Assembly: GCA_015680685.1 (NCBI GenBank)
Contig: MNCI01016273.1
Coordinates: 1,728,273-1,792,272 of the forward strand
Reading direction: 5' to 3'
Origin: Gnetum montanum
Taxonomy: Eukaryota; Streptophyta; Gnetopsida; Gnetales; Gnetaceae
Length of the DNA: 64,000 nucleotides
The notes beneath the pieces were generated by a model that did not search any database, had not been told where the DNA came from, and worked only from the letters and a program-made list of their open reading frames with translations. Of the stretch, positions 33,200-42,870 are shown in pieces. The position numbers and the translations under genes were made by a program. Numbering within the stretch: position 1 is the stretch's first letter; every line of letters begins with the position of its first letter.

Positions 33200-34050
33200 T
33201 GTTGGCACATTTTGGCCATTTCATGGAACAGGCTTTATAAGGTTATGGTGATTTTTGAAACATTTAAAAGAGATTTTTGAGATTTTGTTTCTTCACCTTG
33301 AAGTCTACCATGTTGATTAAGACAAGCTTTTGCTAATTAGTTCACATCCACAAAGGCATGGTTGAATGTCCCAAAATCTTAGAGGCCTTGTTCAACTTGC
33401 ATCCTTGAACCAACCAATACACAAAAGTTGCGGAGCCTTCTTCCAAGGACCATGTTGCTCATATGCAAAAATCATACCATTCCATAGAACTTCATCCCTT
33501 GTTGGCATTCACATAGGACAAAGGACTGCTTTGTGTAATACATGGCAATTTTGATTTTTGGGGTTGTTCCTATGGCTTCCACCTCAATCGGCAACCCAGC
33601 AATGTCATTCTACCATCGCCATTTTCGTTTTGCTGCTGCTGTAAAAATTACTGATGCATTTCAAATCGAGGGCAGCATTTATACGCCAGCGACATCTACC
33701 ACTTCTTCACCATCTTGGACCGCTGATCGCAGAGGCAGCTCTATCTTTCAACCTAGAAGAAGGGGCTTTAGCCTTATATCACACCAGACGTCGATTGGAA
33801 TTTGGGCCATAACACAGTACCTGCACTTAGATCCTTCACATAAAAAACAAGGATAAGGAGTGCAATTTAGCATGTACAAATTTAGTGCAATGCATTGATT
33901 TTTAGTGGCGATTGATGAAAGCAAAAGGCCTGAAGCCCCAAAATCCTGGTAATTGGGTTCTGTTTCGATGTAAAGAAAAGTGCAGAGAAAAGAACAGAGC
34001 ATGGAGGAGAAAGTTCTGGTGCTGCCGCTATCGCTGGTACTATTGCAGCC

Positions 34051-34440
34051 ATGGCTCTGCCCAATTTTGAATTCTAGGAATGGTGGAAGTGCGAGCGTGA
34101 CTAGATCCAGCGGGGCTCCTCCACGGGCGGCTCCGTCGTGGTCCGGATAGACAGCCCGGCGTCATGGTCGTTAATGGAGATCGACGCCGACGAAGGCGGC
34201 GGTGTCGAATTCCGAGGAGGCGACAAGGGTCATCGCAAGAACGCGAGGCAGCTCACTTGGGTTTTTCTACTCAAAGCTCACTGTGCCACCGGCTGCGTCG
34301 CCTGGCTCACCGTCAGACTCTTTACCCTGCTCGCCGTCGTCCGCCAGTGTTTGAAATCCACCCGCACGGATGAAACAAGTTCGGTGAAGCAGAGCATAAG
34401 CTACGGAGAGGGGTTGTGCACAGGAAAAGCTATTGGGCAG
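34051..34440 (+). pseudogene. CslC N-terminal fragment captured in the 5' LTR
   Basis: From ATG at 34051 the frame reads MALPNFEF, EWWKCERD, GSVVVRIDSPASWSLMEID, RQLTWVFLLKAH and GCVAWLTVRLFTLLAVV. This pattern (WW near the start, VVV-x-hydrophobic, a P-x-WS-hydrophobic-EI block, then QLTWV-LLLKAH and a hydrophobic stretch) is that of plant cellulose-synthase-like C proteins, Golgi glucan synthases of xyloglucan. Homology stops near KAIG, before any catalytic domain. CAG-to-TAG stops occur at codons 9 and 17. Its GC content is far above the surrounding LTR, indicating a captured host exon. Confidence 0.78.
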
Positions 34441-34818
34441 TTAACTTTGGAAAATTATATTTTCTTTGTAAAAGTATATTATAATTTTGTATTTTGGTAT
34501 CCCTAAATCAATTTGTTTGAATATAATTTGGTATTTTGGTGTTCAAATATTGGATACCTCTATATTAAAATATATCCAAAGACAAAATTTATGGGATATT
34601 TACCTAATGTCATTCATGGACTAGACACTTGTCAGCTGCAACATTTTTATCTATGGTGGTTACAACCATCCAAGATTTTTTGTAACTTACCTAACTTGTT
34701 GGGCAAGTAATCTCCTAATTGGTTAGTCAAGTTACTTGAGAGAAAAGTTAGGAGAGATATTTTTGAGATATTTGTGGGATATTTTCAAATTGTAACTTCC
34801 CTACCTACCTTGGAACCC

Positions 34819-34828
34819 TATAAAAAGG
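34819..34828 (+). promoter_or_regulatory. TATA box of the gag-protease element LTR
   Basis: CCCTATAAAAAGG in the 5' LTR, repeated at 40259-40268 in the 3' LTR. It is about 380 bp downstream of the captured fragment, which therefore sits in U3 and would be transcribed only from the 3' copy by read-through. Confidence 0.6.
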
Positions 34829-36119
34829 AATTTGGAATACTTTGGAAGGGGAATACATTTTGGAGATATCATCACTTCTCACATCACACTTGGGGTCTCA
34901 TACATCACATTTTGAAGGCTACTAGTTAGCACCCGGGCTCTTGGAGACACTTTGAGTCTTGGGAGAAGAGCATTTGTAAAGAAGAAAGCGTGAACGATTA
35001 CTTGCAAGATGGCTTGCTAGAATAAAGATTTCAGCCTCTTTATCATGGTCCTGTGAGTTATGCATTTCATTTTTTGTTTTGTTTAAATTGCTTAGCTAGT
35101 GGTTTAGATAGTATCATCCTTGGCAAGTAATTTTGGGTGTTTTAGATTGCTCTTATTGTTCTTGTTGCCCAATAGAAATTTCTGTTAAAATTTTGCCATA
35201 GAAGCGCTAGTGAATAAAAGCCTTAAGAGCATTTTTGTAGTAAATTTTGTTATTGTGCAACGTTTGGGAACTGCTATTGGGTTGTTGAAAGAGAGCCTCT
35301 GTTTGTAGTCACGCCGTGGAACAATCTAGTAGTCAAGAGGGTTCAGAAAATCTTTGGTATTTTGATGGGACCAGAATAGCTTCTTTATCTTTAAAGTGAT
35401 TTTCTGTGTTATTTCAATCAGAAATTGTCAAGTCTTTTAAAGGTTCTATTTGAATGCAATCATTGGCATCTATTGTCTAGTCAAAGTGGAGTCTCGTACG
35501 TGGTAGTTTACGCAGCGATTTTTGGTAGCACAGTAGGATTGTCTTGAAGATATTGCTTGGTTGAGCCTTGGGATTTTGAATAATTCATAGACATTGAATT
35601 TGGAATAGCTTTATTGTGAAGTGTTTAGTCGTGTCATTTTACCTTGTTTAAATATTTGAGGTTCACACAAATCTGCTTTCTTTTCTTTTTGTCTATTTCC
35701 ATTGAATCTTGCTCTATTTCTAGTTTTCTTGTGGAACTACCTCTTTCTCTGGGGAAAATTAGGAGTAGATTTGCGGAGTTGTGCTCAAATTTTTTTGCAA
35801 AATTTTACTTGTTACAAGCAGGTATTATAAGGACCATGTAGACTAGGTAGTTGAACAAAATAGGAAACTTTCAATAACTCACAGTACTGGACAAAGTTGG
35901 CTAAATCTCTTTAAAGTAAGTCATTTGTAGTTCACACACAAGGAAATTGTCACATTTCTCACAACCGCATGCCGCAACAGCACACACACATACTCACATT
36001 AACTACTGAGTTATTTGGAGGTATCTGGGCCTTGGCGTTGCTAGAGACCAGCAGGCACCTAAATCCTGTTCGAGGACACTCGTTGGCGGTCGCGTCCCAA
36101 GTGGTCGCCAACAGTTCTT

Positions 36120-36138
36120 TTGGCGCTAGAAGGAGGGC
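36120..36138 (+). other. Primer-binding site of the gag-protease element
   Basis: TTGGCGCTAGAAGGAGGGC starts six bases after the 5' LTR. Element A uses the same site in mutated form (18838-18856). The priming tRNA was not identified. Confidence 0.72.
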
Positions 36139-36231
36139 TGAAAATTAAGCCTCTAGGTTCATAAGCCTTATAATTTTAGCACATCAACAATTATTTGTAA
36201 GGCTTAAGAAATTAGATACTATTTTTAGTTC

Positions 36232-38352
36232 ATGACCAAGCAGTTTCATAGTTTGGAAAGTTTCAAAGTTTCAACGGATATTCTAGATTCTAAGACTGAT
36301 TCTTCATCGGAAGAGGGAGAAAAGAAAGTTTCTAAATTGGGAACAAGTAGTGGAGTGAAAACTAGAAGATCAAGAAGATCACCCATTATCTTTGGTTTGT
36401 CAATTCGTAAGAGAAGATCTACAAAGTCTAAGAGTTCAATTATTCAAAGGAATAGGATGGCAAATCCATGGAAAGGAGTTACACCATTAGGATTTCAAAA
36501 CTACAATGATATTCCTAAGGTAGTTTACAAATATTTGCCTGAGCCTTTCATTCCTGGAAAAGCTTATTTAGCTGAAGAATATATTCACATGTTTGAGTTA
36601 GCTTTAGCTCATGCAAATATTCAACATGAAGATCAAGCTTGTAGGTTGTTTGTATCAAATCTAAAGGATATGGCTCAGATTTGGTATTCAAACTTACCAA
36701 GCAATAGTATTACAAGTTGGGATGATATGAAGAATCTTTTCTTAGCCCAGTTTGGTAATCAATTAGATCGACAACAATTATACTGTGGGCTAATACAAGC
36801 TAAGCAAGGAGTTAAAGAGTCAATTAGAGATTTTAACATCAAGTTTCAACGAATTTGTGGACTCTTTTAAAGACAATATAAGCCATCAGAAGAAATGCTT
36901 AAGGAAACTGACCTTAAGGCTGTCAACCCCAACATTTCAATTTGGTTAAGGAGAACTCCAAACTTAACTACACTAAATGACTATTTCAGTGAAGCTATAC
37001 AGTTAGAGAAACAGCTGAACTTGAATCCTGAAGAAAATATCACAATTCCAAAAAGAGAAGAAAGAGTTATGATCCCTATGCAAGATGTTGCTCAATTTAA
37101 AGCTTTACCAGGCCCATCTCATGTTAAGAAAGAGCAAGAGCATGAAAGAGTAGGATCTGAAAAAGGACAATTAATGAGAGATATGTCTAACAAAATAGTG
37201 AAGCTTGAAAAAGCATTGGCAAGAGTTAATATCAAGGAAGAAAGGAAAAATGGAAAGCATAAACATCAAGACACTAAGTTAGTAGAAGATGAAGATGAAA
37301 GTGATCTTATTATGTCCAACTTTCTTGATATTGAATCTGATAATGAGTTATCTAGTGTTCACTATGCAAGTAAATCTTCTAGCAATGGATCAAGAGATAC
37401 TTCTTCTCTATCAAGTTCTGAAGAAGATATGTCATTAGATGAAGAGTGTAATAACAATGAGGAAAATGGATATAATCTTCGATCTAAGGAAAGACTAACT
37501 ACTTATAGACCCCCAAATGTTATTACTGATCCATCTACTATGAGAAGAGCTTTTGAGCCAAGTAGAAAGGATAAGAATAAAGGTAAAGACAATCAAGTGG
37601 AGCAAAGAATTCCAAATCAGTCTTTTAATAAATGGATAAAGAGATCAAGCTTCATTGGTGATGGAGAATATGATTTGATAGAAGACCTTAAACATGTCAA
37701 GGCCAATATTAGCCTCTATCAGTTGCTTCAAATAGGAGATCAGCAAAGAAAGGCTTTAGAATTCATTAAAGGTAAAAGGAGAGCTAGAGAATCAGAGTTA
37801 AGTTATGTGTCTAACAATGATGAGAAATTAAAGACTTCATATGACAAGGAAGCTCCTCCTTTCCTTTTGACAATGAAATTAAAGGATAAATTCTTACACA
37901 ATTGTTTGGTTGATTCTGGAGCTACGTCTACTATAATGCCATTGTCTATATGTAAGAAACTTGGTTTGATTCCTGAAAAATCAAATAGAAAGATTGTTCA
38001 AGTGGATAAAAGTAGAGTGAAGATTGTGGGTCAATTACCAAGTGTTCTATTGGAAATTGCTTCTGAACCCCGCATCAGAAGTAGAGTAACTATTCAAGTG
38101 GCAGATATACCAGATTCACATAGTCTCTTATTGAGTAGAAGTTGGAGCAAGAATTTTTCAGGTTACATATCAACAGAGTATTCTCACATGTGGTTACCTT
38201 GGAAAGGAGAATCGAATCAAATACACATCTATAGTGAACCTTTCATGATGGATAACATTACTTCAAATGGAAGAAGTAGGATGGTTGAAAAAGGAGATGT
38301 TGAAAACAAAATTTGTACACTCCAAGAAAATGAGGATTCACTTGAGAAATAA
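36232..38352 (+). pseudogene. Gag-protease polyprotein with one in-frame stop
   Basis: The frame is 706 codons long and broken once, by TAA at 36868-36870, where CAA would restore Gln; the frame is otherwise continuous. Residues about 80-215 are a plant retrotransposon gag domain (PEPFIPGKAYLAEEYIHMFE, WYSNLPSNSITSWDDMKNLF, RDFNIKFQRI). The middle is Lys/Glu- and Ser-rich. The C-terminal third is an aspartic protease with active site LVDSGATSTIMPL and hydrophobic strands through LLLSRSWSKN. No CCHC knuckle was seen. It forms particles and matures them; RT and integrase must come from other elements. The stop may be recent, or tolerated if gag is made as a short form. Confidence 0.88.
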
Positions 38353-38634
38353 GATGAGAGGGTTAGAGATATGAGGATTCCTACCAGCGTAATCCTCAAC
38401 ATTCTCTTTCTATCACAAGAATAGTCCATGAACAAAGGACTTAATAATGTACAGTTTGTCTGTTTTGATAGGAATGAGGTTTTTATACCATCAAATCTTA
38501 TGTTTAATGGAAATTTTCCTCCAAAAAGATTTATCAGTTCAAATGTAAAAATTCAATAAAAGCTTCAGTACAGTTCAGTTTTAAAATGAGGCATGCATAA
38601 ATTTCTTTATGTTTTTTTAAAGGGGGCAGAAATG
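38353..38634 (+). other. 3' untranslated end and polypurine tract of the gag-protease element
   Basis: No coding signal. It ends in AAAGGGGGCAGAAA (38621-38634), the polypurine tract that primes plus-strand DNA, directly before the 3' LTR. Confidence 0.8.
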
Positions 38635-41554
38635 TTGGCACATTTTGGCCATTTCATGGAACAGGCTTTATAAGTATATGGTGATTTTTGAAACATTTAA
38701 AAGAGATTGTTGAGATTTTGTTTCTTCACCTTGAAGTCTACCATGTTGATTAAGACAAGCTTTTGCTAATTGGTTCACATCCACAGAGGCATGGTTGAAT
38801 GTCCCAAAATCTTAGAGGCCTTGTTCAACTTGCATCCTTGAACCAACCAATACACAAAAGTTGCGGAGCCTTCTTCCAAGGACCATGTTGCTCATATGCA
38901 AAAATCATACCATTCCATAGAACTTCATCCCTTGTTGGCATTCACATAGGACAAAGGACTGCTCTGTGTAATACATGGCAATTTTGGTTTTTGGGGTTGT
39001 TCCTACCGCTTCCACCTCAATCAATTATCGGAAACCCAGCAATGTCATTCTACCATCGCCATTTTCGTTCTGCTGCTGCTGTAAAAATTACTGATGCATT
39101 TCAAATCGAGGGCAGCATTTATACGCCAGCGACATCTACCACTTCTTCACCATCTCGGACCACTGATCGCAGAGGCAGCTCTATCTTTCAACCCAGAAGA
39201 AGGGGCTTTAGCCTTATATCACACTAGGCGTCGATTGGCATTTGGGCCGTAACACAGTACCTGCACTTAGATCCTTCACATAAAAAATAGGGATAAGGAG
39301 TGCGATTTAGCATGTACAGATTCAGTGCAATGCATCGATTTTTAGTGGCGATTGATGAAAGCAGAAGGCCTGAAGCCCCAAAATCCTGGTAATTGGGTTC
39401 TGCTTCAATGTAAAGAAAAGTGCAGAGAAAAGACCAGAGCGTGGAGGAGAAGGTTCTGGTGCTGCCGTTGTCGCTGGTACTATTGCGGCCATGGCTCTGC
39501 CCAATTTCGAATTCCAGGAATGGTGGAAGTGCGAGCGCGACCAGATCCAGTGGGGCTCCTCCACGGGCGGCTCCGTCGTGGTCTAGATAGACAGCCCGGC
39601 GTCATGGTCGTTAATGGAGATCGACGCCGACGAAGGCGGCAGTGCCAGATTCCGAGGAGGCGACAAGGGTCATCGCAAGAACGTGAGGCAGCTCACTTGG
39701 GTTTTTCTGCTCAAAGCTCACCATGCCATCGGCTGCGTCGCCTGGCTCACAGTCAGACTCTTTACCCTGCTCGCCGTCGTCTACCAGCATTTCAAATCCA
39801 CCCTCACGGACGAGAACATTTCAGTGAAGCAGAGCATAAGCTATGGAGAGGGGTTGTGCACAGGAAAAGCTATCGGGTAGTTAACTTTGGAAAATTATAT
39901 TTTCTTTGTAAAAGTATATTATAATTTTGTATTTTGGTATCCCTAAATCAATTTGTTTGAATATAATTTGGTATTTTGGTGTTCAAATATTGGATACCTC
40001 TATATTAAAATATATCCAAAGACAAAATTTATGGGATATTTACCTAATGTCATTCATGGACTGGACACTTGTTAGCTGCAACATTTTTATCTATGGTGGT
40101 TACAACCATCCAAGATTTTTTGTAACTTACCTAACTTGTTGGGCAAGTAATCTCCTAATTGGTTAGTCAAGTTACTTGAGAGAAAAGTTAGGAGAGATGT
40201 TTTTGAGATATTTGTGGGATATTTTCAAATTGTAACTTCCCTACCTACCTTGGAACCCTATAAAAAGGAATTTGGAAGACTTTGGAAGGGGACCACATTT
40301 TGGAGATATCATCACTTCTCACATCACACTTGGGGTCTCATACATCACATTTTGAAGGCTACTAGTTAGCACTTGGGCTCTTGGAGACACTTTGAGTCTT
40401 GAGAGAAGAGCATTTGTAAAGAAGAAAGCGTGAACGATTGCTTGCAAGATGGCTTGCTAGAATAAAGATTTCAGCCTCTTTGTCATGGTCCTGTGAGTTA
40501 TGCATTTCATTTTTTGTTTTGTTTAAATTGCTTAGCTAGTGGTTTAGATAGTATCATCCTTGGCAAGTAATTTTTGGATTTTTAGATTGCTCTTATTGTT
40601 CTTGTTGCCCGATAGAAATTTCTGTTAAAATTTTGCCATAGAAGCGCTAGTGAATAAAAGCCTTAAGAGCATTTTAGTAGTAAATTTCGTTATTGTGCAA
40701 CGTTTGGGAACTGCTATTGGGTTGTTGGAAGAGAGCCTCTGTTTGTAGTCACGCCGTGGAACAATTTAGTAGCCGAGAGGGTTCAGAAAATCTTTGGTAT
40801 TTTGATGGGACCAGAATAGCTTCTTTATCTTTAAAGTGATTTTCCGTGTTATTTCAATCAGAAATTGTCAAGTCTTTTAAAGGTTCTGTTTGAATGCAAT
40901 CATTGGCATCTATTGTCTAGTCAAAGTGGAGTCTCGTACGTGGTAGTTTACGCAGCGATTTTTGGTAGCACAGTAGGATTGTCTTGAAGATATTGCTTGG
41001 TTGAGCCTTGGAGGTTTGAACAATTCGTAGATATTGAATTTGGAATAGCTTTATTGCGAAGTGTTTACTCGTGTCATTTTACCTTGTTTAAATATTTGAG
41101 GTCCACACAAATCTGCTTTCTTTTCTTTTCTGTCTATTTCCATTGAATCTTGCTCTATTTCTAGTTTTCTTGTGGAACTACCTCTTTCTCTGGGGAAAAT
41201 TAGGAGTAGATTTGCGGAGTTGTGCTCAAATGTTTTTGCAAAATTTTACTTGTTACAAGCAGGTATTATAAGGACTGCGTAGACTAGGTAGTTGAACAAA
41301 ATAGGAAACTTTCAATAACTCACAGTACTAGACAAAGTTGGCTGAATCTCTTTAAAGTAAGTCATTTGTAGTTCACACACAACGAAATTATCACATTTCT
41401 CACAACTGCATGCTGCAACAACACACACACATACTCACATTAACTACTGAGTTATTTGGAGATATCTAGGCCTTGGTGTTGCCAGAGACTAGCAGGCACC
41501 TAAATCCTGTTCGAGGACACTCGTTGGCGGTCGCGTCCCAAACGGTCGCCAACA
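38635..41554 (+). repeat. 3' LTR (2,920 bp) of the gag-protease element
   Basis: Nearly identical to 33200-36113, with scattered substitutions and small indels. It carries the same captured gene fragment (39491-39880) and a TATA box at 40259-40268. A promoter here points rightward into element B. Confidence 0.92.
39491..39880 (+). pseudogene. CslC N-terminal fragment captured in the 3' LTR
   Basis: This is the same fragment as at 34051 and better preserved: MALPNFEFQEWWKCERDQIQ is open, then GSVVV is followed by TAG (codon 32), where the other LTR has CGG. It continues IDSPASWSLMEIDADEG, RQLTWVFLLKAH and GCVAWLTVRLFTLLAVV, and closes with TAG after KAIG. The two copies have different stops, so the captured fragment was open across both positions when the element inserted. 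About 50-60% identity to CslC N-termini is expected, but it was not measured. Confidence 0.8.
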
Positions 41555-41559
41555 CATAG
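41555..41559. repeat. Right target duplication CATAG
   Basis: This exact repeat of 33195-33199 restores the element B RT reading across the insertion point. Confidence 0.92.
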
Positions 41560-42436
41560 TCATTTAGCTATTCCAGAAGATAGTCACTAAAGATATAGGT
41601 CATTGCATGTTGGTATGTTGCTCCAACATTTTTTAGTCCAAAGGGCATCATTGTATAACAAAACATCCCCCAAGGGGTCATGAAAGTAGTAGTAATTTGA
41701 TGTTCCAAGTTTATGCAAATTTGGTTATACCTTAAGAACCCATCCATGAAGGATAACAAGGCATGACTAGTCGTTGTATCGACAACTTGGTCAATACTCA
41801 TCAATGGGAAATCATATTTGATGGTTGCCTTGTTTAAATCTAGAAATTCTATGAAAATGCATATACCCCTAATTTTCTTGGGGAAAAACATGATGTTTGA
41901 TACCCAATTTTCATAATTAATTGCCTAGATGAACCTAGCTTGGTAGAGTTTGGTGATTTCATCGTGGACTACTAATGCAATTTCTGACTTGATTTTATGA
42001 GCTTTTTTTTTTACTAGCTTGACATGTGGATCTAAAATAATGTTACATTGTATTATGTGTGGATCTAAGCCTAGAATATCTTCATAAGACTATGCGAACA
42101 CCTTAACATTTTCATTAAGGACTCTAGAGATATTCTATTGGACTTGTGGCTCTAGTAAAGAGCTAAGCTTCAATGTTTTCACCTCACCTTTATATGTTGT
42201 TATGGGGATTTCTATGAGTGAATCTTCAATTACATCACTGGCTTCTAAATCTAAGGCTTGAACTAGATGTTATAGCTAGTCTAGTGATGTTTCTAAGAAT
42301 GATACATTGGTGTCACAAGGAGGTGGTTCAAAGTCCAAATGCTCTATGTTCATGCATCTGATGAGTCTACCATGGGGTCCAATCAAGGTTAAAAGAGAAC
42401 AAAGATTCTCGTGTATTTTCATTTTCCCAAATGATC
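41560..42436 (-). pseudogene. Element B RT N-terminal part (decayed)
   Basis: The minus-strand exon begins after acceptor TTTTATAG at 42437: DHLGK, then SLLTLIGPHGRLIRCMNIEH, DLNKATIKYDFPLMSIDQVV and TTFMTPWGMFCYTMMPFGLKNVGATYQ (41568-41891), and ends at LNDY at the insertion point. With 32420-33194 it makes up one RT cut by the gag-protease element between Tyr and Val of YVDD. Several stops are present. Confidence 0.85.
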
Positions 42437-42544
42437 CTATAAAATAACCAAAAACATGTAAGTGGTACTTGTCTAATAAAGCAAAATGAGGCAAAGTGCA
42501 TAAAATGAGGAAAATAATGCTATAAAAAGTAATTATGCAATATC

Positions 42545-42590
42545 TCAAAATTACCATTTTAGGTCTTAGCAGACTGTGACTATGCATAAA
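42545..42590 (+). repeat. Single hairpin motif between RT and antisense promoter, element B
   Basis: CATTTTAGGTCTTAGCAGACTGTGACTATGC is one remaining unit of the array seen at 6905-7256 in A. The stem is now GGTC against GACT, one pair weakened. Confidence 0.6.
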
Positions 42591-42740
42591 GTGTAAAGCT
42601 TAAATCAAAATTGAAAGGTTTGGAGTGTGTGGTTGAACTAAATGTTCATTGGATAGGCTGAAAAAAATTTAAAACTTTTCAAAATGTAAAAAGCTAAAAA
42701 AAAAGTTAGAAATTGTTTTTTCTGTGTTACGATGCATGAG

Positions 42741-42850
42741 ACATGGGATGTTCCACGTTACGCATGGGACGTGGAGCATCCTGCGTTAGATGCGAAACAT
42801 GGGACATCCTAGAAAAGTGACATTTTATGTAACCCTAGAGGGTATAAATA
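42741..42850 (+). promoter_or_regulatory. Promoter of antisense gene, element B
   Basis: Three 28-bp-spaced repeats (ACATGGGATGTT, ACGTGGAGCATCC, ACATGGGACATCC at 42741, 42769 and 42797) are followed 46 bp later by TATAAATA at 42843-42850. Number, period and distance are identical to element A. Confidence 0.72.
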
Positions 42851-42870
42851 GGGTTTTACCCATGGTAAAC

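Larger units (their letters stand above)
33200..36113 (+). repeat. 5' LTR (2,914 bp) of the gag-protease element
   Basis: It runs from TGTTGGCACATTTTGG to GTGGTCGCCAACA. The likely TATA box TATAAAAAGG is at 34819-34828, with AATAAA-like signals at 35021 and 35212. A GC-rich captured gene fragment occupies 34051-34440 in the upstream (U3) part. At 2.9 kb it is longer than its own internal region. Confidence 0.92.
33200..41554 (+). mobile_element. Non-autonomous gag-protease LTR retrotransposon with captured host exon
   Basis: It is an 8.36-kb element with LTRs 33200-36113 and 38635-41554, primer site at 36120, polypurine tract AAAGGGGGCAGAAA at 38621-38634 and 5-bp duplication CATAG (33195-33199, 41555-41559). 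The 2.5-kb interior encodes only gag and aspartic protease; RT, RNase H and integrase are absent, so other elements must supply them. This matches the TR-GAG type of plant element. The two LTRs differ by a few percent by eye, so it is the youngest insertion here. It interrupts RT of element B on the opposite strand. Confidence 0.93.

Noticed and set aside
33366-33856. Reading frames of 60-140 codons at the start of both LTRs (33366-33856, 38799-39227)
   Set aside because: The two LTRs differ in frame-breaking ways here and no known domain is visible. Part may be captured 5' sequence of the CslC gene, but I cannot show it.
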